DNA of 13,324 bases from an uncultured Veillonellaceae bacterium (GCA_947254705.1 CAMYCX010000032.1:1-13324); one strand, 5' to 3'. Positions 6,813 through 13,053 are shown, counted from the first letter of the stretch. Program-made: numbers and translations. The notes: generated by a model from the sequence alone, not told the origin.

Positions 6813-8174
6813 TTAGGAATGCAGTTTGTCCGCCGCTTCTTTCGCCAGTTTTTCCGCCGTATCCTTTGCATCATCAACCGCGTCCGCCACATCATTTGCG
6901 ACATCCTGTGCCGCCTCTTCGACCGCATCTCCGGCCGTTTGGGCATCACGCTTGAACGCCTCTGCTTTTTCCTGCACACGATCTTTGAAACGCGCTTGAT
7001 GTTCCTGTGCCTGTTCCTTCAGACCTTTCGCCTGTTCTTTCAGATCCGCGGCTTTTTCTTTTGCCTGCCCTTTCAAATCTTCCGCTTTTTCCTTCGCTGT
7101 TTCTTTCCAGTCGGCGCCGTCTTCTTTCCATTCATCGACCTTCCGGTCCAGACGGTCTTTGACTTCTTCCGCCGTTTCTTCCGCCTGTTCTTTGGCTTTC
7201 GCCGCCCGAACTTTTGCCTCTTGCGCCACTTCCGCTACACGTTCTTTCAATTCCGTCGCCAATTCTTCCGTTGTCTCCTTCGTCACAGCCAACACTCCTT
7301 TCGCCAAGGCCTTTTTATCGTCAATCGTGCTTTGTGAAACACCGAGCATCAATAATACATCCGTCAATGCTTTATCCGCTGCGCGTGCCGCCTTATTCAC
7401 GCCGCGCGTCGCCTTTTCTTTCATTTCCGCTTGGGCTTGCTCACCGAACTCCTTGGTTTCATCGCCCAACGGTTGATGTTTATGCACATTATCCGCCAAT
7501 TCCTCTACTTTGGCCTCGCCTTCCGCTTTCAAGTCGGCAAACGATTCCACATAGGGCTGCATATCCACCGGCATGCCGTCTTTCACCCACGACTGTGCCA
7601 CACGACCCAAGCCGTACGTCACGGAAATCGCGACCGGTACGGACAATCCCGGCAGAGGAATCATCGCCAATGCCATTTTGCCGACCACGCGCGCCCCGAA
7701 TGCACCGAGGAATCCCATAATCGCACGATCGGAAAGTTTCACGCCGTACACTTTCGCTAAGCGACCGATCATGTACACTTCATTGGCCATCAGCGCGATC
7801 CCGCTTACCAGCGGTGTCATCGCCAATACGCCGGCACGAGCGGCTCCCCAGCGAATGAGATTTTCCGCCGCTTCATCTTCTTCATTGCGCGGGCGCGGAT
7901 CGTCATGAGTCAGACGCGTGCCGTCACTGTCCGGCCGACGATGCGGGCAACGTCCGCTCGTCTGCGGTGCATGATGCTTGCCGCAGCAATGACCGCTTTT
8001 GTGATGACCGCCTTCACCGTCCGCATGTGCCGCTTCACCGTGATGATGGTGGTGATGATGTCCCGTTCCGTCCGTACGACGATGCGGGCAACGTCCTTCT
8101 TTTTTCGATGTATCCGTTTCTCCCGTAGCCACGATTTCTTCGGAAATCATGTCATCATGTTTATGTTCTTTCAT
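6813..8174 (-). CDS. Chimeric protein: His/Cys-rich head, DUF697-like core, LEA-like repeat tail
   Basis: 453 residues in three parts. (1) Residues 1-100 are hydrophilic and metal-binding in character: a run of seven His (39-45), GHCCGKHH (61-68), and a duplicated GRCPHRR motif (27-33 and 74-80). (2) Residues about 102-200 resemble the DUF697/YcjF-type domain: GAARAGVLAMTPLVSGIAL, EVYMIGRLAKVYGVKLSD and VTYGLGRVAQSWVK, with two or three amphipathic or membrane segments. (3) Residues about 215-453 are Ala/Lys/Glu-rich helix; from 359 to 446 they fall into eight 11-residue units, as in group 3 LEA proteins. The ATG at 8174 has AAGGAG nine bases upstream. The next gene (YkvA family) uses this gene's stop codon as part of its ribosome-binding site. 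A membrane-associated stress or metal-buffering role is possible but unproven. Confidence 0.88.
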   Translation of the reverse strand: MKEHKHDDMISEEIVATGETDTSKKEGRCPHRRTDGTGHHHHHHHGEAAHADGEGGHHKSGHCCGKHHAPQTSGRCPHRRPDSDGTRLTHDDPRPRNEEDEAAENLIRWGAARAGVLAMTPLVSGIALMANEVYMIGRLAKVYGVKLSDRAIMGFLGAFGARVVGKMALAMIPLPGLSVPVAISVTYGLGRVAQSWVKDGMPVDMQPYVESFADLKAEGEAKVEELADNVHKHQPLGDETKEFGEQAQAEMKEKATRGVNKAARAADKALTDVLLMLGVSQSTIDDKKALAKGVLAVTKETTEELATELKERVAEVAQEAKVRAAKAKEQAEETAEEVKDRLDRKVDEWKEDGADWKETAKEKAEDLKGQAKEKAADLKEQAKGLKEQAQEHQARFKDRVQEKAEAFKRDAQTAGDAVEEAAQDVANDVADAVDDAKDTAEKLAKEAADKLHS

Positions 8175-8222
8175 TGCAGATCACTCCTTTATCCATTACT
8201 GATCCAATTTCTCTATATGTAT

Positions 8223-8263
8223 AGTATATCATATTTTTCGATATCCTGCCGATTGACCGATTG
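8223..8263 (-). promoter_or_regulatory. Probable extended -10 promoter with a tandem repeat at the -35 position
   Basis: Minus-strand TGATATACT (8231-8223) is an extended -10 with TATACT as core; predicted start near 8216. No good -35 hexamer exists at the right spacing. Instead, the plus strand shows two copies of CCGATTG (8249-8255 and 8257-8263) with an 8-base period just where the -35 would lie, possibly a protein-binding site. The rest of the gene-free stretch 8264-8483 holds nothing I can identify; an open frame at 8278-8481 has no ribosome-binding site. Confidence 0.55.
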
Positions 8264-8483
8264 GTATACGCCCGTTTTCAGATGCCTGTGTATCGACGCC
8301 GATGCTCCCGCCGCTGCCGAAAATATCTTGCCGCTGCCCGCCGTTCCCCCCCGTCTGCGTGCGGAGTAATATCACGCTTTATTCTTTCTCTCGCACGGCT
8401 GGCGATGTGACTCAGAACAAAACAATGATTGATTAACCTGTGTGAACGGTTTTTCGCTCCGCTCATACAGATTTTCCCCATCC

Positions 8484-8507
8484 AAAAACGGCGGTCGTTG
8501 CCGCCGT
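8484..8507 (-). terminator. Intrinsic terminator after the SDR gene
   Basis: Minus-strand stem ACGGCGG (8507-8501) with CCGCCGT (8494-8488), six-base loop, followed by a T run (8488-8484). It lies about 14 bases after the dehydrogenase stop codon and ends the YibQ-TauE-SDR unit. Confidence 0.9.
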
Positions 8508-8520
8508 ATGTACTCCGTAT

Positions 8521-9240
8521 TTAACGAGCGGTCAGTCCGCCGTCAACCGTCCACCATGCGCCCGTGACAAATCCCGCCACCGGCGACAACAGAAAATCGA
8601 TGACCGAGGCCGCTTCCGCCGCCGTACCGATCCGTCCGACCGGGTACAATTCACCCAACTCCTGCCGTGCCGATGCCGTCGGATAAAGTTTTCGCGTGGC
8701 CGGCGTATCGATGTCGCCGGGCAACACGCAATTGACGCGAATTCCGTAAATGGCCCATTCCACGCTGAGTGAGCGACTGTACGCCGCCACGGCCCCTTTC
8801 GTGGCCGCATACGCACTTGCGCCGACATTGCCGTTCACCGCCGCGTCGGAGGCCACGGTGACGATTGCACCGCGCGAAGATTGCAAGTAGGGAAACATCG
8901 CTTGACAGAGATACACCGTGCCGTAGAAGTTGACCGCCATGTTTTGGGCGATGGCCTCGGCGCGATCTTCCGCGGCCAGACATTCCCGATACACGCCCGC
9001 CGCCGTCACCAGTCCGACCGGCGTACCGTGTGCCGCCGCAGTATCTGCCGCCCGTGCGGCATCTGCCGGTACGGTAACATCGCCGGCCACATACACCGCC
9101 GACGGTACGAGATCACACGCCGCCGCGCCGCGGTCGGCATCCCGCCCCAGCAGCACGGGGACCAGTCCGCGCGCCGCCACCGCCTGTGCCGTCGCCAGTC
9201 CGATTCCCGATGTGCCGCCGGAAATAAGCACCGTTTCCAT
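8521..9240 (-). CDS. Short-chain dehydrogenase/reductase (classical SDR)
   Basis: 239-residue NAD(P)-dependent oxidoreductase with a Rossmann fold. The cofactor motif SGGTSGIG is at about 7-14. The catalytic set is complete: Asn104 in NMAVNFYG, Ser131 (13 residues before the Tyr), Tyr144 and Lys148 in YAATK. The C-terminal part ends in the common SDR form FVTGAWWTVDGG. I chose the ATG at 9240: GGGAGG lies six bases upstream, partly inside the end of the permease gene, and it gives the usual N-terminus before the glycine motif. A longer frame from 9267 lies in the permease gene. The substrate cannot be told; FabG-like and sugar or polyol reductases share these motifs. It is the last gene before a terminator. 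Confidence 0.93.
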   Translation of the reverse strand: METVLISGGTSGIGLATAQAVAARGLVPVLLGRDADRGAAACDLVPSAVYVAGDVTVPADAARAADTAAAHGTPVGLVTAAGVYRECLAAEDRAEAIAQNMAVNFYGTVYLCQAMFPYLQSSRGAIVTVASDAAVNGNVGASAYAATKGAVAAYSRSLSVEWAIYGIRVNCVLPGDIDTPATRKLYPTASARQELGELYPVGRIGTAAEAASVIDFLLSPVAGFVTGAWWTVDGGLTAR

Positions 9241-9242
9241 AC

Positions 9243-10025
9243 TTATCCTCCCGTAAAATACTGCCACGCCAAACGCAGCATCATCAATCCCGTCACGACC
9301 ATGAAAATGATCCGTACAAATCGCACCCCGCGTACCATCGCCGTACGTGCTCCGACATAGCCTCCCGCAATCATGCCGCAGGCCATAACCGACCCGTACA
9401 ACAGATGTACTTGTCCGACCGTCAGGAAAAAGACCAGACTTCCTAAATTGCTCCCCAAATTGACCACCCGACTGTTGCCCGACGCGTGCACGAAGTCAAA
9501 CCCGAGCATGACGAATGCCATCATAAAGAATGCGCCCGTACCCGGTCCGATGAATCCGTCATAAAACGCCACCGCCATCGTCACGGGCACGGCCGCGAGC
9601 CACACGCGACGATGTTCCCCCGTATAGTGTGTTCGCTGTCCGAACTCTTTATGACGCAGCACAAATCCGCTCACCGCGAGCAAGGCCGCAATAATAATCG
9701 GTTCCAGATACACCGTCGGTACTTGCATGACGGTATATGACCCGAGCGCCGCCGCTACGACCGCCACGGGGAAAAGCCGTTTCACCAGCGGTTTGCGGAC
9801 ACATCCGCGTCGCCAAAACGTTATACTTGCCGTCACTACCCCCGCGATAGCCGCCAATTTATTCGTACCGATCGCCGTCGTCGGCGGAATTCCCGTCAAC
9901 ATCACCGCCGGCAAGGAGATCACCCCGCCACCGCCGACAATGGCGTCAAGCCATGCCGAGATAAATCCCGCCGCCAATAAAAGTAACAAATTCCACCATA
10001 CTACATCCGTTCCCAGCAGTTCCAT
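9243..10025 (-). CDS. TauE/SafE family permease
   Basis: 260-residue inner-membrane protein of the TauE/SafE (formerly DUF81) family, linked to export or import of sulfite, sulfoacetate and other organosulfur or small anions. About eight hydrophobic segments are visible, in two halves. The family motif appears in the first half as DAIVGGGGVISLP (about 27-39) followed by AIGTNK, and an echo in the second half as GFIGPGTGAFF. The ATG at 10025 is preceded by GGGTGA, a weak ribosome-binding site that overlaps the stop codon of the upstream gene. The TTG at 10052 in the same frame lies inside that gene and has no ribosome-binding site. Substrate unknown; the neighbouring SDR and YibQ genes do not settle it. 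Confidence 0.92.
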   Translation of the reverse strand: MELLGTDVVWWNLLLLLAAGFISAWLDAIVGGGGVISLPAVMLTGIPPTTAIGTNKLAAIAGVVTASITFWRRGCVRKPLVKRLFPVAVVAAALGSYTVMQVPTVYLEPIIIAALLAVSGFVLRHKEFGQRTHYTGEHRRVWLAAVPVTMAVAFYDGFIGPGTGAFFMMAFVMLGFDFVHASGNSRVVNLGSNLGSLVFFLTVGQVHLLYGSVMACGMIAGGYVGARTAMVRGVRFVRIIFMVVTGLMMLRLAWQYFTGG

Positions 10026-10029
10026 GCCG

Positions 10030-11289
10030 TCACCCGACCAGTTCCGACACAAAGACCAATTCTACTCCGGCAGCGTCTATTTCCGCCAGCATGGAGCGTA
10101 CCGCCGCCGCAGTTGACGGACGTGCATGTCCGATGACAATCGCGCTACCGTCGCGCGCTGCGATACGAATCGCCTCACGCAGCTGTTCACAAATCGCCGC
10201 TTCATCAGAAGAATTGTCCAGGAACAATTCATTCATCCCCGCGGGAATCCCCATCTCACGTGCCGTTGCCAGTCCGACGCTCGTTGCGGCTGTCCGACTG
10301 TCAAGATAAAAGAAATGCCGCGCCCGGGCTTCCGTCAATACCGCTCGCATCACCCGTGCATCCGAAGTCGCTTTCGATCCCTGATGGTTGTTAAATCCGA
10401 CGGCAAAAGGAATCGCATCCATCGCAGCGGCTGCCGTACGACGAATTTCGGAATCGCTCATCGACGTCAGAATCGTTGACGGTTCTTGCCCCACACCGCT
10501 CATAGACTCCATCGGCAAATGCAGCAAAATCTCCATCCCGGCCGCATGCCCCTGTCGTGCCGCCGCCTCGCTGCCGGCCAATCCCGGTATCACCGCGAGC
10601 GAGAACGGCCGCCCGAGCGACTCGTATACGGCTTGTGCTGCCAAATCATAGCCGCAGTCATCGACCACGATCGCGAGTTTACCGTGCCCGCCCGCCGCAC
10701 TGCGATGCGGTTTCACCGGCACCACCGCCGCCCCGGTCGAATCCGTACCCGCTTTATCGCCGTCCGCGACCGCCTTCTTTGTACCCGTATTCAATACATA
10801 GAGGCGAGCCATGATCATCTGCCAATCCACTCCGTCGGGATCTTCGTTCAAGGCGATATCATACCGCATCACCGACTGTCCCTGCCACGTATCCGGCTCC
10901 CCGGCGGTAACCGTCAGTACCCCGTCCGTCGGCGTAGCCGTCTGCAGCAGTAACGGCCAACGGATCGGCTGATCCGCCTGCACCGTCATATCACATACCG
11001 TCCAGTGAATTGTACCGCCGGTGGCCTCACGCTTCGCTTCCTTGGGCGTACTGTGTCCGCGAGTCACATGATGCCCCATCCGAGTCAAGGCTTGCTCAAT
11101 CCGTTCCTGTACATGATCCGTCACCGCACGATAATCCGCATCTTGTGCCGTAACCGTCGCCCGAGGTTCCCGCGGCGACTCACCGACCCACCATGCCGCG
11201 GCAAGTGCGATCGCCAATAGTAAAAACAACCACCATATCCCGCCACGGCGAGATGATTGTCGCTGTTTCGTTTGTTTTCTTCTTGTCAT
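10030..11289 (-). CDS. Divergent polysaccharide deacetylase (YibQ family)
   Basis: About 419 residues. A short, strongly basic N-terminus (RRKQTKQRQSSRRGG) precedes one membrane helix (about 16-35, IWWLFLLLAIALAAAWWVG), so the bulk is exported and anchored. A linker and alpha/beta region follow (to about 200). The YibQ/divergent polysaccharide deacetylase domain starts near 203 with KLAIVVDDCGYD, then LLHLPMES, FNNHQGSKATSD, FFYLDSRTA and IVIGHARPST. The family is related to carbohydrate deacetylases; whether it is active is unclear. Two ATG codons sit at 11292 and 11289; GAGGG is better placed for the second. The upstream ATG at 11313 has no usable spacing. In diderms YibQ homologues are periplasmic. 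The gene starts just after the pyrE terminator and has its own possible promoter. Confidence 0.9.
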   Translation of the reverse strand: MTRRKQTKQRQSSRRGGIWWLFLLLAIALAAAWWVGESPREPRATVTAQDADYRAVTDHVQERIEQALTRMGHHVTRGHSTPKEAKREATGGTIHWTVCDMTVQADQPIRWPLLLQTATPTDGVLTVTAGEPDTWQGQSVMRYDIALNEDPDGVDWQMIMARLYVLNTGTKKAVADGDKAGTDSTGAAVVPVKPHRSAAGGHGKLAIVVDDCGYDLAAQAVYESLGRPFSLAVIPGLAGSEAAARQGHAAGMEILLHLPMESMSGVGQEPSTILTSMSDSEIRRTAAAAMDAIPFAVGFNNHQGSKATSDARVMRAVLTEARARHFFYLDSRTAATSVGLATAREMGIPAGMNELFLDNSSDEAAICEQLREAIRIAARDGSAIVIGHARPSTAAAVRSMLAEIDAAGVELVFVSELVG

Positions 11290-11321
11290 CATTGTCCCTC
11301 TTTCTTTCTGCATTCCCTGTT

Positions 11322-11350
11322 ATTGTACCCGTTTCTGCGATCGTGAGCAA
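11322..11350 (-). promoter_or_regulatory. Possible promoter of the YibQ-TauE-SDR unit
   Basis: Minus-strand -10 TACAAT (11327-11322) with a weak -35 TTGCTC (11350-11345) at a 17-base spacing. It lies directly behind the pyrE terminator and about 30 bases before the YibQ start, where a promoter is needed. The -10 matches those of thrS and of the murI operon, which raises its credibility. Confidence 0.6.
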
Positions 11351-11351
11351 G

Positions 11352-11375
11352 AAAAAAAGACTCCCGCAGGAGTCT
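11352..11375 (-). terminator. Intrinsic terminator after pyrE
   Basis: Minus-strand stem AGACTCC (11375-11369) with GGAGTCT (11364-11358), four-base loop, followed by a run of T (11358-11352). It sits about ten bases after the pyrE stop codon. Confidence 0.93.
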
Positions 11376-11385
11376 TACCCGATCG

Positions 11386-11976
11386 TCAGGATTTCAAGTG
11401 CTTGCTGCCGCGCTCCGTCAACGGCACTCCGTCCTGACACAACGGACACGCGTCGGGTGTATATGTCGGTACATCCAAATGTACCAACGCTTCGACCCGC
11501 TCGCCTTCCCTGACACCGAAATCGGCCCGGCCGCCCGACCGGTCGATCAACAACCCGACACCGACCGGCGTGGCCCCCGCGGCACGTACGACATCCATGA
11601 CCTCACGTACCGAACCGCCCGTCGTCACGACATCTTCCACGATGAGAACACGTTCTTGCGGTGCCAATCGAAAACCGCGACGCAACGTCATGCGTCCCTG
11701 CTCACGTTCCGTGAAAATGGCCCGCGTGCCGAGCGCCTTGCCGACTTCATGCGCAAGCAAAATCCCGCCCGTCATCGGGCCGAGTACCGTTTCCACACGA
11801 TCATCGGCAAACCGTGCCGCCAACTCACGACAAAGTTGCTCCGTGTACATCGGCTGTTGTAATAAATTAAATTTTTCGACATACATCGGACTGTGCAACC
11901 CTGATGTCAACAAAAAATGTCCCTCCAGCATGGCGCCCGTTTTCCGCAATAATTCTTTCATTTCCGTTTCCGTCAT
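11386..11976 (-). CDS. pyrE: Orotate phosphoribosyltransferase
   Basis: Cytoplasmic enzyme joining orotate and PRPP to form orotidine 5'-phosphate, the fifth step of pyrimidine synthesis. 196 residues, normal for the family. The PRPP-binding motif VLIVEDVVTTGGS lies at 110-122. The N-terminal FLLTSGLHSPMYVEK and the REQGRMTLRRGF loop (about 91-103), where catalytic basic residues sit, fit PyrE. A C-terminal CPLC pair (177-180) is common in the Bacillota type. The ATG at 11976 overlaps the pyrF stop codon (ATGA), so the two enzymes of consecutive steps are co-translated. A terminator follows at once. Confidence 0.97.
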   Translation of the reverse strand: MTETEMKELLRKTGAMLEGHFLLTSGLHSPMYVEKFNLLQQPMYTEQLCRELAARFADDRVETVLGPMTGGILLAHEVGKALGTRAIFTEREQGRMTLRRGFRLAPQERVLIVEDVVTTGGSVREVMDVVRAAGATPVGVGLLIDRSGGRADFGVREGERVEALVHLDVPTYTPDACPLCQDGVPLTERGSKHLKS

Positions 11977-12686
11977 TTCACTGCCTCCATTTCCCGCTCA
12001 ATCGCACGCGCCGCCGCCTGCGGATCATCTGCCTGTGTAATCGGTCGCCCGATTACCAAATGCGTGGCCCCTGCGACCAGTGCCGCCTGCGGCGAAGCAA
12101 TCCGTTCCTGGTCATCACGGCCGACTCCCGCCGGTCGAATTCCCGGGGTAACGATCAGAAAATCACGCCCCGTCACCTCGCGAATTTGGGCCGCCTCCGC
12201 GGGTGACGCGATCACCCCGTCCGCTCCCGCTTCCTGTGCGACCCGAGCCAACCGTATCGCCCGTTCCGCCAGCGGTACCGGACCGGACACCTCATCCCAT
12301 GTCGGCCCATCAAAACTCGTCAGACACGTAACCGCCAATAATTTCGGACGTACCGACCCGTCCGCGGCGACTGCCTCCTCCGCCGCTTGGCGTGCCGCCG
12401 CCATCATCCGTCGGCCGCCCTGTGCATGAACGGTCAGAAACTCCACGCCCCGACCCGCCAGCACCCGCACCGCGTGCGCCACCGTATTGGGGATATCATA
12501 CATTTTCAAATCAAGGAAAATACGCTTGTTCTGCGCCGTCAACATCGCCAGCGCCGCCGCCCCTTCCCGATAATACAGCTCCATACCGACTTTATAGAAC
12601 CCGACCGTATCCCCCAGTGCGGCAGTCAGCGCCTGTGCCTGTGCCAATGTCGGTACATCCAGCGCCACAATCATCCGTTCGTCCAT
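11973..12686 (-). CDS. pyrF: Orotidine 5'-phosphate decarboxylase
   Basis: Cytoplasmic enzyme that decarboxylates orotidine 5'-phosphate to UMP, the last step of de novo pyrimidine synthesis. 237 residues, normal. The catalytic Asp-Lys-Asp array is visible in DLKMYDIPNTV (Asp59, Lys61, Asp64). IVALDVPT at the N-terminus and the phosphate-binding end TPGIRPAG and HLVIGRPIT are typical. The ATG at 12686 has AGAGGGGG a few bases upstream. It overlaps pyrE by four bases. An intrinsic terminator ends only 23 bases before its start codon, with no room for a promoter, so expression probably depends on reading through that terminator from the promoter at 12885-12913. Confidence 0.97.
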   Translation of the reverse strand: MDERMIVALDVPTLAQAQALTAALGDTVGFYKVGMELYYREGAAALAMLTAQNKRIFLDLKMYDIPNTVAHAVRVLAGRGVEFLTVHAQGGRRMMAAARQAAEEAVAADGSVRPKLLAVTCLTSFDGPTWDEVSGPVPLAERAIRLARVAQEAGADGVIASPAEAAQIREVTGRDFLIVTPGIRPAGVGRDDQERIASPQAALVAGATHLVIGRPITQADDPQAAARAIEREMEAVK

Positions 12687-12709
12687 ATGTCCCCCTCTGT
12701 CAAACGCGC

Positions 12710-12738
12710 AAAAAAAGACCGCACAGCGGCCTTTTTTT
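12710..12738 (-). terminator. Intrinsic terminator (likely attenuator) before pyrF
   Basis: Minus-strand GGCCGC (12731-12726) pairs with GCGGTC (12722-12717) across a three-base loop. Seven A precede it (12738-12732) and seven T follow (12716-12710), which extend the stem. One pair is a G-U wobble in the minus-strand RNA but an A-C mismatch on the plus strand, so it serves the minus strand. It lies between a 16-codon ORF and pyrF. Confidence 0.85.
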
Positions 12739-12740
12739 AA

Positions 12741-12791
12741 TTACAAATGAATACCGAAGTAGTTTAGAGCCATTACAATTAACGTACCCAT
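12741..12791 (-). CDS. Possible 16-residue leader peptide upstream of pyrF
   Basis: Tiny open frame MGTLIVMALNYFGIHL, ending in TAA. Its start at 12791 has a strong Shine-Dalgarno GGGAGG (12806-12801) nine bases upstream, as good as any in the window. It comes right after a folded RNA element. The stop codon is nine bases before the GC stem of the terminator, close enough for a ribosome at the end of the frame to block the hairpin. The peptide is hydrophobic; no amino acid is repeated in a way that suggests sensing of one tRNA. I know no homologue. It could be a leader peptide, or a small hydrophobic peptide gene with its own transcript. Confidence 0.55.
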   Translation of the reverse strand: MGTLIVMALNYFGIHL

Positions 12792-12800
12792 TGCAACATT

Positions 12801-12880
12801 CCTCCCTAACCGTTCTCTACCTATCGCTAGGCCCAACTGACGAGGATATTCGTTATCCTCACTACTCCCTTTCGGATTAG
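12801..12880 (-). ncRNA. Structured leader RNA of unknown class, upstream of pyrFE
   Basis: Starting almost at the predicted transcription start, the minus-strand RNA can fold into three helices. P1 joins CTAATCCG (12880-12873) to CGGTTAG (12812-12806) with one bulged base. P2 is a 7-bp stem GAGGATA/TATCCTC (12860-12854 with 12848-12842) with a five-base loop. P3 is CCTA-GCGA-TAGG (12831-12820), capped by a GNRA tetraloop. The joining strands AAAGGGAGTAGT and GTCAGTTGGG are purine-rich and unpaired, as in an aptamer core. The Shine-Dalgarno follows P1 directly. The AAAGGGAGTAG part recalls the yybP-ykoY (Mn) riboswitch core, but the rest does not match. No class can be given. Confidence 0.6.
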
Positions 12881-12884
12881 CTAA

Positions 12885-12913
12885 AGTATAAATCAAAAAA
12901 CAGACAAATGCAA
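12885..12913 (-). promoter_or_regulatory. Promoter of the pyrFE leader
   Basis: Minus-strand -35 TTGCAT (12913-12908), 17-base spacer, -10 TATACT (12890-12885). Predicted start near 12878, at the first bases of the structured RNA. The upstream side (to 13050) is A/T-rich and holds no gene; it carries two exact copies of TTTTCTCTCTT (12992-13002 and 13012-13022, plus strand), 20 bases apart. Confidence 0.78.
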
Positions 12914-12991
12914 GCCTTTTTTGATGAAAATTTCGATTATTTCGTCGTTTTTTATCGTATAACCCCTGATTAGTAATGGAATTTACATTGT

Positions 12992-13022
12992 TTTTCTCTC
13001 TTAAACTCTGATTTTCTCTCTT
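12992..13022. repeat. Direct repeat TTTTCTCTCTT, two copies 20 bases apart
   Basis: Two exact 11-base copies at 12992-13002 and 13012-13022, with a period close to two helical turns. They lie about 80-110 bases upstream of the pyrFE leader promoter. They could be a regulator site or chance in A/T- and pyrimidine-rich sequence. Confidence 0.4.
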
Positions 13023-13053
13023 GTCCTTTGGTTTCCGATGAGATTAATACAAT

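Noticed and set aside
6816..7337. Plus-strand frame of 172 codons rich in Phe, opposite the LEA-like tail
   Set aside because: Phe arises from the antisense of the Lys/Glu codons in the repeat tail; no ribosome-binding site.
8278..8481. Minus-strand open frame of 67 codons between the SDR terminator and the chimera gene
   Set aside because: It begins right behind a terminator, has no ribosome-binding site, and is Arg-rich and low-quality; it looks like chance in GC-rich DNA.
12801..12880. yybP-ykoY (Mn) riboswitch
   Set aside because: AAAGGGAGTAG is similar to part of its core, but one G is missing and the second conserved half is absent, so I do not claim the class.
12741..12880. PyrR-binding attenuator for pyrFE
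   Set aside because: I could not find the conserved PyrR-binding loop sequence in the leader, and the leader contains a mini-ORF, which PyrR attenuators do not need.
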